The notes under the pieces: generated by a model
Databases searched by the model: none
What the model saw: the letters and a program-made list of their open reading frames with translations, nothing else
What the model was told of the DNA's origin: nothing
Translations under genes and position numbers: made by a program
Origin: Bacteroidia bacterium
GTDB taxonomy: Bacteria; Bacteroidota; Bacteroidia; UKL13-3
Assembly (NCBI GenBank): GCA_022402405.1
Contig: JAKRSG010000260.1
Coordinates: 1 to 9,659 of the forward strand
Reading direction: 5' to 3'
Length of the DNA: 9,659 bases
Shown: one piece after another, positions 1 to 5,683 of the stretch
Layout of the letters: each line of letters starts with the position of its first letter
How positions within the stretch are numbered: the stretch's first letter is position 1

Positions 1-1053
1 GGTATCAAAATGATTAGAAGGCATGGTTTTAACATGGGCATAAAATGCTTTTCTGTGAGAACTGTTTGCTAATATATTTTGTATTAAAGGCCAATCACTA
101 TGATTTGAATGCACATCAGGCGGCAATTGCTGCATCCCCAAAGTGCTCAAACTTCCCATACTGTTTGATGGTCCGCCAACAAACGGAAACGCACCAAATG
201 CCATGTTTAAATCCCATATAACCGGAACATATTTACCCGCATCTGTCTTGTATAAATAATAGTTCTGACAAAAAGCACCTGTATAACTATCTAAATTAAC
301 CAGCAGTGAATTAAATGCCAACATCCAAATAGTTTTATCTATATCTAATACATTCTCTAAAAAACCAGGTTTATTATTTAGTGTATCGCACAAGTTAACA
401 AAATCCTTCCAACCACCATCCGATTTTATCTCATAAAAAGAAGCATAAGCATTGCTATCTGCACCTTTGTAGGCAAGATTACATTTATTGGCCGGACTAG
501 GATTTAACAAAGGATTAGCTTTGATGAAAGAATTGTTTCTAGATGCAAATTTCGCCTCAACAAAATCTTTGTTAATGCTCTCTGTATTGGTATATAAACC
601 CAGGTATTCTTTGTTAATATAAAGCTTAGCAAAATTACATTTAGGTGCATCCATGTAAGCGCCCAGAATATGGTAGGCTAATGCTTCACGAACAAAAGAC
701 GGATCACCATATCCATTGCTTAATTTTATATCTTGATACCCCTGATAATTTTGCTTTTTAAACGTATTAAGTTCTATATGAAAAGGATTTTTTACATACT
801 CAGATTTATAACTGCTATTACCCTTAAACTTAATACCCACTTCGGTAAACATTTCACCATTAATCCAAATGGTATCGGCCAAAAGATAATCGTTTGTTCC
901 TCCTTCTTTAAGCGCAATTAGTTTGGTTCTCCAGGCAGTATCGGCAATACTCAACTCAATCTTTTGTATGGTTTTTAAGTCGTAAAAATCTTGGGCAGAA
1001 AGTCCCAAAACTAGGTTCAAACCAAACCACAAAAAGGCTAAACGTTTATACAT
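1..1053 (-). CDS. CotH-type atypical kinase, secreted (3' end outside window)
   Basis: An open frame of 351 codons starts at ATG 1053 and is still open at base 1, so the C-terminus is missing. Residues 1-20 form a signal peptide (basic MYKR, a hydrophobic stretch, cleavage likely after LSA before QD). The body matches the CotH family (spore coat protein H), secreted atypical protein kinases. It has the early GIKFKGNSS motif (73-81), then NGYGDPSFVREALAYHILG (113-131) with the family's conserved helix, NLDSYTG (253-259), QNYYLY (263-268) and IWDLNMAFG (279-287). D255 and D281 are the likely counterparts of the two functional aspartates of Bacillus CotH (Asp228 and Asp251 as I recall), with similar spacing; I infer this without an alignment. 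The start lies 2 nt after the stop of the upstream gene, so coupled translation is likely. A T9SS tail may lie beyond the edge. The family call is firm; the substrate is unknown, and a spore coat role is not expected in this phylum. Confidence 0.88.
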   Translation of the reverse strand, partial: MYKRLAFLWFGLNLVLGLSAQDFYDLKTIQKIELSIADTAWRTKLIALKEGGTNDYLLADTIWINGEMFTEVGIKFKGNSSYKSEYVKNPFHIELNTFKKQNYQGYQDIKLSNGYGDPSFVREALAYHILGAYMDAPKCNFAKLYINKEYLGLYTNTESINKDFVEAKFASRNNSFIKANPLLNPSPANKCNLAYKGADSNAYASFYEIKSDGGWKDFVNLCDTLNNKPGFLENVLDIDKTIWMLAFNSLLVNLDSYTGAFCQNYYLYKTDAGKYVPVIWDLNMAFGAFPFVGGPSNSMGSLSTLGMQQLPPDVHSNHSDWPLIQNILANSSHRKAFYAHVKTMPSNHFDT

Positions 1054-1055
1054 AA

Positions 1056-2057
1056 TTACTCAATAATAAGGGGCTTCGAGAACTGCTCTTGATTAGAAAA
1101 AGTACAGGTAAGAATATAAAAACCCGACATTAATTTTTGAGTATCCAATTCGAGTATTTTGTCTGTAGTATTGTTTGATTTACTTAACACTATTTTACCC
1201 ATAAGGTCTGTTATTGTAACCGACAATACCTTTAAAGGCAACTCAAATTCAAGAGTTAATTTATCCTTTGCAGGATTTGGGAAAATAGTATAGGTATTTT
1301 CATGCTTGAAGGCATTTAAACCCGCAGCTGTACAAGGTTCACATGAGCCAAAACAAACAGATGTAGCTTGTTTATGAGCATCAACCAGAATGCTTCTATT
1401 AAAACCATTACTACAAGCTGTTGGCACTACCTCAACACTATCGTAGTTTGTGCCATTTACAAATCTATATTCATGCAAAAAAGCACTATCTACATACAAC
1501 AAAACATCGTAAAACTTTTGGTGAATATTATCCATTTTTATCAAGTTTGGAGACGCATTACTCCAAACATAAATGCCCGAAGAAGCCACGTTTACCAGCT
1601 CTTTAGCATCTACTGATAGTCGGCATAACTTTTTACCAGCAGGGGCATTCCCTCCAAATAAAATAACAGGAAAGGTGAAGGTATCTGCTGAGGTAGAATC
1701 AACATAAATCCAGCGATTATCGATAAATTCATAGTTTACACGCGATTCTTCTGGCACAAATTCTACTTCATAAAACTGATCGCCATTCACAAATTTATAT
1801 TGATACACTCTATTGGCAGGAATATCTACCACCACACTGTAAATATCCGTGCTTCCCTCTTGCAAACACCTAGTGGTATTGCTTTGCCAATCGCCACCCG
1901 GAAAGCCTGCCAATGCCTGAAAATTACCCGTAACATGAACACCAGTAGACATGATAGTTTGCCCACTCATATCTACCGCAAATTTTACTTTTTTAGCTTG
2001 AACCCAAGAAGCCGAAAAAAGCACAAAAACACTTATTAAATAAATATACTTTTTCAT
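1056..2057 (-). CDS. Secreted protein with two CBM-like repeats and a T9SS type A sorting domain
   Basis: 333 residues. Residues 1-21 are a signal peptide (MKK, hydrophobic core, cleavage near VQA). Two beta-sandwich modules resembling CBM20/CBM48-type starch-binding domains follow, at about 24-120 and 128-226. The first has FAVDMSGQTI, GVHVTGNFQ, GGDWQSN and YQYKFVNGD..VEFVPEE..NRWIYVD; the second repeats YRFVNGT..VEVVPTAC..NRSILVD. A cysteine-rich linker follows, CFGSCEPC (235-242). Residues about 256-333 are a T9SS type A sorting domain (TIFPNPAKDKLTLEF, then VTITDLMGKIV and LMSGFYILT), so the protein should be exported through the outer membrane and its tail cleaved. No catalytic motif is visible; binding of a glycan or of a partner protein is an inference from the fold. 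The start overlaps the stop of the upstream sulfotransferase-like gene (ATGA), and the CotH-like gene starts 2 nt downstream. The ligand is unknown. Confidence 0.85.
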   Translation of the reverse strand: MKKYIYLISVFVLFSASWVQAKKVKFAVDMSGQTIMSTGVHVTGNFQALAGFPGGDWQSNTTRCLQEGSTDIYSVVVDIPANRVYQYKFVNGDQFYEVEFVPEESRVNYEFIDNRWIYVDSTSADTFTFPVILFGGNAPAGKKLCRLSVDAKELVNVASSGIYVWSNASPNLIKMDNIHQKFYDVLLYVDSAFLHEYRFVNGTNYDSVEVVPTACSNGFNRSILVDAHKQATSVCFGSCEPCTAAGLNAFKHENTYTIFPNPAKDKLTLEFELPLKVLSVTITDLMGKIVLSKSNNTTDKILELDTQKLMSGFYILTCTFSNQEQFSKPLIIE

Positions 2058-3736
2058 ATTGAGTTAGCATTTAAAATCAATTTAATACTGGCTGAACCAA
2101 GTCCGTTGATATGAAGGTTTACAAAATAGAATCCATTATCAAGGCCACTTAAATCAAATTGATTTATGTTACTTACTTGCGTAATGATTTGACCGTTTAA
2201 ACCAATTATCTCTACCTGATATTCGTACTTGTTTAGTTCAGGATAATCTATAACAAATAAACCCGTGCTTGGATTGGGATAAAGAAAAGCCTTTTGGTTC
2301 AAACCGTATTTAGAAATGCCTGTTGAAGTGCCCAGTTTAAATCCGGGAGAATAGCTGTATTTACAGCCACGTTCGTCTGTTGTTCTTACCAAGTATACGC
2401 CGTTAGAAGTGGGCGCAAAGGTTTGTAAATTAGCACTAGAAATTTGTACTCCATCCTTGTACCATTGATAGGTGCTTGCAGAAGATGCTTTTAGTTCTGT
2501 TCCTTCTTGAGTAATGCTTGGAATAGGCGGTGCGGGGTATTTCACATGACAGGTATCGTACTTAAAAGCCTGCGCCACGGAGCCTGTTACGGTTTTGGTC
2601 CATAACTGAGTACCAGCTGCGTTTATTTCATATATCTTTCCAGAGAGGGCAATACATACTAACATATTACCATTTGGCAATTGTAGTGAGTTACCCATAT
2701 TGGAGGTTTTTCCGTTGGCTACATGACGAAAATCGTAAGTATTTGGACCATAAGGCAAGCCTGGTTCTCTCACATAATTATAGCCATTCATAACAGGCTT
2801 AATTTGATCTATGGTAGAAAAAGAAGTGGTTCCATTATTGTTGAACCCAACCAAATTTCCGGCATTTGGAACACCCTCTGGAATCCAATGAGCATCGTGC
2901 GAAACATTTAAAACTGCCGTGCCTGTTTGTCCCCACGCCACTGGATTTCCCCAACGAAACAAGATATCTCCGCCTTTACCAGCATTGCCACCCGAGTGCG
3001 AAGCCGCCTCAGCTGTGGTGGTAGAATGGTCTATTACAAACCACTCGCTAAAGGTTCTGCTAGAGAAAGCAATTTGGTCTAAGATAGGATTATAATCTAT
3101 CCCGTTCATGTGCATCCAATCTTTGGCTGTTTTGTAGTTAATGTTTAACAACTCTGGATGGTCTTTAACCGCAGGTTTGTAGTTTGCTTTTGCAGGGTTT
3201 ACGTCCTGAACCAAATGATCCCACGCGTGCCATTCCCAAACCACTTCACCTGTGGTAAGTCCGGTTGGCTTAATTTCTACAATCTTATCTGGCCACATTA
3301 CGATGCTGGTATTACTACCTGCGGCACTAACTTCGGTAGCAGATTTAAGTTCATAAGCAATGAGCAAAACATTGCCATTAGGCATACCACAAATATCGTG
3401 ATGGGAGCAATATTCGGTGGTTGAGTAAACGTAATCCCATAGGATATTCCCATTCCAATCTACCTTTTGCACCTGACCACAAATGGGTCCGCCCGAAAAA
3501 GAATTACCCGTTCTGGCAACTGTTCTAAGTACAATTCCACCGGGTAAGATATAGCTGGAATAGCCTGTTTTACCAGTAAAACTCCATGTTTTATAAACCT
3601 GTTGATTAGTATCTAAAAGCACACCAGAAGAGCTACCCATTAAACTATAAAAAGTGTAATCGCCCCACTGTTGTGCTATAACGGGCGACATAAAAAGGAC
3701 ATAAAGCCAAGTAGCGATAGTAAAAAGTTTTTTCAT
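2054..3736 (-). CDS. Aryl-sulfate sulfotransferase-like beta-propeller protein with T9SS sorting domain
   Basis: 560 residues, first gene of a three-gene operon. Signal peptide 1-21 (cleavage after SPVIA). Residues about 25-400 resemble the arylsulfotransferase (ASST) beta-propeller family, which moves sulfate between phenolic donors and acceptors without PAPS. Supporting motifs are HHDICGMPNGNVLLI (112-126), EIKPTG..GEVVWEWH (154-170), DWMHMNGIDYNP (206-217) followed by SSRTFSEWFVIDH (225-237), SHDAHWIPEG (279-288) and SLQLPNGNMLVC (350-361). H112, H113, H209, H280, H283 and R227 are candidates for the histidines and arginine used for catalysis in E. coli ASST; I could not align them. Residues about 401-468 look like an Ig/PKD-like domain (TYQWYKDGVQIS, GVYLVRTTDERGC). 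Residues about 484-560 are a T9SS type A sorting domain (FLYPNPSTGLFVIDY, then DNGFYFVNL). E. coli ASST is periplasmic and lacks this tail. The stop overlaps the next start by 4 bp. The family call is good; sulfotransferase activity is not proven, since other propellers share the PNGN repeats. Confidence 0.83.
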   Translation of the reverse strand: MKKLFTIATWLYVLFMSPVIAQQWGDYTFYSLMGSSSGVLLDTNQQVYKTWSFTGKTGYSSYILPGGIVLRTVARTGNSFSGGPICGQVQKVDWNGNILWDYVYSTTEYCSHHDICGMPNGNVLLIAYELKSATEVSAAGSNTSIVMWPDKIVEIKPTGLTTGEVVWEWHAWDHLVQDVNPAKANYKPAVKDHPELLNINYKTAKDWMHMNGIDYNPILDQIAFSSRTFSEWFVIDHSTTTAEAASHSGGNAGKGGDILFRWGNPVAWGQTGTAVLNVSHDAHWIPEGVPNAGNLVGFNNNGTTSFSTIDQIKPVMNGYNYVREPGLPYGPNTYDFRHVANGKTSNMGNSLQLPNGNMLVCIALSGKIYEINAAGTQLWTKTVTGSVAQAFKYDTCHVKYPAPPIPSITQEGTELKASSASTYQWYKDGVQISSANLQTFAPTSNGVYLVRTTDERGCKYSYSPGFKLGTSTGISKYGLNQKAFLYPNPSTGLFVIDYPELNKYEYQVEIIGLNGQIITQVSNINQFDLSGLDNGFYFVNLHINGLGSASIKLILNANSI

Positions 3737-3776
3737 TTAGGTTAAGTTAATATGAAACAAATGTGAATTTTTTGCT

Positions 3777-3810
3777 CAAAAATTCATCTTTGGATAAGAT
3801 AATTGACAAA
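3777..3810 (-). promoter_or_regulatory. Possible Bacteroidota-type promoter for the sulfotransferase-CBM-CotH operon
   Basis: On the minus strand TTTG (3810-3807) is followed after 22 nt by AATTTTTG (3784-3777). This resembles the Bacteroidota -33 TTG / -7 TAnnTTTG pattern with one mismatch in the -7 box and a spacer near the long end of the usual range. Transcription would start roughly 35 nt upstream of the ATG at 3736. The 93-bp gap holds no visible terminator for the phosphatase gene upstream, so read-through into this operon is also possible. AT-rich sequence gives such matches by chance. Confidence 0.28.
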
Positions 3811-3829
3811 TAGTTTACAGATAGATTAA

Positions 3830-4444
3830 TTATATCTTTAAATGATTGGTATTATTTCTGATAATCAGCTCAAAAGAATTTCCATTAAACTCTAGCACAT
3901 ACAGACAAAGATTGGAATGTTCAAAAGATTCCATTTCAGAAAGAGGCAATTGAAGCATGGTACAGAGCAAACTTTTCATAGCCCTTCCATGAGTAGCCAC
4001 CAACACACAAGTTTCCTTTTGCCGTTTTAAAAATTCTATGAAGTTTAGCTGTCTATGTTGCAATTCTGCAGCACTTTCGCCATTTACAATTTTAGCGGAA
4101 TAATCCCCATTTTTCCATGCATTTACTACATCCCAATAGGCCTTTCGCTCGGTTTCGTTCTGCGGTTTCCCCTCAAAAACACCCCACGAAATCTCATTTA
4201 ATTCAGTAAACGTTTGGTATGATTTCCCGGCTTCAATAAAAGGCAATACCGATTCTTGGGTTCGAACCAAAGCCGAAGTGTAAATTTTTTGAAACTTGAT
4301 GTCTTTGTACATTTCATAAAATTTGCCCGCCTGCGAAATCCCTCTTTCATTTAGACTGCTATTAATGCCGCTTCCCTGCACTATTCCTAATTTATTGAAC
4401 TCTGTTTCTCCGTGACGAATGATATAAATAAGTTTGTTTTCCAT
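3830..4444 (-). CDS. Histidine phosphatase family protein (phosphoglycerate mutase-like)
   Basis: 204 residues from ATG 4444, a normal length for the branch 1 histidine phosphatase superfamily. Catalytic features are present: RHGETEFN (10-17) with the phospho-accepting H11, R61 in SALVRTQES, the acid E84 in NEISWGVFEGK, and the second histidine H152 in VATHGRAM. These enzymes remove phosphate from small metabolites or, in some members, proteins, through a phosphohistidine intermediate. The short length and EISWGVFEGK segment fit the CobC/PhoE/fructose-2,6-bisphosphatase-like group better than a glycolytic mutase, but the substrate cannot be read from the sequence. There is no signal peptide, so it is cytoplasmic. 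An in-frame TTG three codons upstream (4453) could extend it to 207 residues; I prefer the ATG because family members start just before the beta-strand leading to RHG. It is transcribed away from the FIST operon and toward the secreted-protein operon, 93 bp upstream of it. Confidence 0.92.
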   Translation of the reverse strand: MENKLIYIIRHGETEFNKLGIVQGSGINSSLNERGISQAGKFYEMYKDIKFQKIYTSALVRTQESVLPFIEAGKSYQTFTELNEISWGVFEGKPQNETERKAYWDVVNAWKNGDYSAKIVNGESAAELQHRQLNFIEFLKRQKETCVLVATHGRAMKSLLCTMLQLPLSEMESFEHSNLCLYVLEFNGNSFELIIRNNTNHLKI

Positions 4445-4474
4445 TGCAGGCAAAATAAATATAAGTTAAGAAAC

Positions 4475-4506
4475 TTGTTTGTATAAGTCATAAAATTGTA
4501 TATTGC
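4475..4506 (+). promoter_or_regulatory. Possible promoter of the FIST-kinase operon
   Basis: TTG (4475-4477) is followed after 21 nt by TATATTGC (4499-4506), a partial match to the Bacteroidota -7 element TAnnTTTG. TTTG at 4478-4481 is an alternative upstream element with a 17-nt spacer. Transcription would start only about 10-15 nt before the ATG at 4525, a short leader with no Shine-Dalgarno sequence. The match is weak and rests on position as much as on sequence. Confidence 0.25.
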
Positions 4507-4514
4507 TTGCAATA
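4501..4514. promoter_or_regulatory. Inverted repeat in the divergent intergenic region, possible operator
   Basis: TATTGC-TT-GCAATA is a perfect 6-bp inverted repeat with a 2-nt spacer, ending 10 nt before the FIST start and 56 nt from the phosphatase start. It overlaps the suggested -7 region of the FIST operon, a usual place for a repressor site. The loop is too short and the stem too AT-rich for a terminator. It may be chance; no second copy was noticed. Confidence 0.3.
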
Positions 4515-4524
4515 AATCCCAGTT

Positions 4525-5670
4525 ATGAGAACACAACAACTAAAGTACACCCAACAAAAGGGATGGGAAACAGTTTCTAAAACAGAAGAAAACATTAACC
4601 CTCAATTAATTTTTGCTTTTGGTTCGAGCCAATTAATTGCGCAAAATACTCCATTAGCTTCGTTAAGAAATAGCTATCCAAACGCCGTATTTGTTGGTGG
4701 AAGTTCTGCAGGCGAAATAACTGATACTCTTGTATTAGACGATACCATCATTGCCACCTTAGTAGAATTTAAGCACAGTAAAGTGGCCTATGTTTCGGAA
4801 ACTATAAATCATGCAGACGAGAGTTTTAATGTGGGTTCAAACCTAGTTAAGAAATTAGACAAAAAAGATCTTGTTCACGTATTTATCATGAGTGAAGGGT
4901 TAAATATAAATGGCTCTGAATTAGTGAGAGGTGTTAGAGATGTAATGCCAGAGAATGTTGTAGCAACAGGTGGTTTAGCTGGTGATGGTCCACATTTTAA
5001 AGAGACATATATCCTGAACGAAAATGGTGAAGCCAGCAAAAATTTAGTTTCGGCCATTGGCTTTTATGGGACTAAATTGAGCGTTGCCTATGGCAGTTTG
5101 GGAGGTTGGGATAATTTTGGAATAGAGCGTTTGGTAACCAAATCGAATAAAAACATTTTATTTGAATTAGACGGTAAACCTGCTTTAGAATTGTATAAAT
5201 CATTTTTAGGAGAATACGCCAAAGATTTGCCATCATCAGGACTATTGTTTCCATTAAACTTGCGCACTAATCGTAACGACGAACCAGTAGTAAGAACTAT
5301 TTTGGGAGTAAATGAAGAAAATCAGTCATTAACCTTTGCGGGCGATATTCCAGAAGGAAGTTATGTGCGATTAATGAAAGCTAATTTCGACCGATTGATA
5401 GATGGTGCTATTGGAGCAGCTGAATCTACCTTAAAAAATCATGGAGGCAATAAGCCTAGTTTAGCCATCCTTATCAGTTGTGTAGGGAGAAAATTAGTTT
5501 TAAAACAAATGGTTGAAGAAGAAGTTGAAGGAGTTTCAGATGTATTAGGTAAAGAAACCTGCTTAGCAGGATTTTATTCGTACGGTGAAATTTCTCCCTT
5601 CTCTAACGAATCTAAATGTGAATTACATAACCAAACTATGACTATTAGCTCCTTTTATGAACTAGACTAA
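4525..5670 (+). CDS. FIST domain sensory protein (FIST_N + FIST_C)
   Basis: 381 residues that are almost entirely the FIST sensory module (F-box and intracellular signal transduction proteins). FIST_N covers about 27-222: LIFAFGSSQL, LRNSYPNAVFVGGSSAGEI (47-65), FIMSEGLNINGSELVRGV and ATGGLAGDG. FIST_C covers about 223-362: NDEPVVRTILGV, AGDIPEGSYVRLMKAN, LISCVGRKLVLKQ (316-328), and the characteristic ending AGFYSYGEISPF..CELHNQTMT (348-373). FIST domains are proposed to bind small ligands such as amino acids; this rests on genome context in the literature, not on anything seen here. There is no signal peptide or membrane segment, so it should be cytoplasmic. An in-frame stop at 4513-4515 limits the N-terminus, which supports ATG 4525. 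The multi-PAS histidine kinase starts 13 nt downstream, so FIST most likely feeds ligand information to that kinase as a separate partner; in other bacteria FIST can be fused to signalling domains. It is probably regulated from the 80-bp divergent region. Confidence 0.92.
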   Translation: MRTQQLKYTQQKGWETVSKTEENINPQLIFAFGSSQLIAQNTPLASLRNSYPNAVFVGGSSAGEITDTLVLDDTIIATLVEFKHSKVAYVSETINHADESFNVGSNLVKKLDKKDLVHVFIMSEGLNINGSELVRGVRDVMPENVVATGGLAGDGPHFKETYILNENGEASKNLVSAIGFYGTKLSVAYGSLGGWDNFGIERLVTKSNKNILFELDGKPALELYKSFLGEYAKDLPSSGLLFPLNLRTNRNDEPVVRTILGVNEENQSLTFAGDIPEGSYVRLMKANFDRLIDGAIGAAESTLKNHGGNKPSLAILISCVGRKLVLKQMVEEEVEGVSDVLGKETCLAGFYSYGEISPFSNESKCELHNQTMTISSFYELD

Positions 5671-5683
5671 GCACTACCCTATT

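Noticed and set aside
733..921. Plus-strand 62-codon frame inside the CotH-like gene
   Set aside because: Antisense to a well-supported coding frame, with low-complexity hydrophobic/basic composition and no recognisable motif; a shadow frame.
3797..3838. Possible terminator hairpin between the phosphatase and sulfotransferase-like genes (AGATAATT ... AATTATATCT)
   Set aside because: The arms are imperfect and pure AT-rich, the loop is over 20 nt, and no clear U-tract follows in the right direction.
4445..4453. TTG start extending the histidine phosphatase by three residues
   Set aside because: The ATG at 4444 gives the usual short N-terminus before RHG; no ribosome binding signal favours the TTG.
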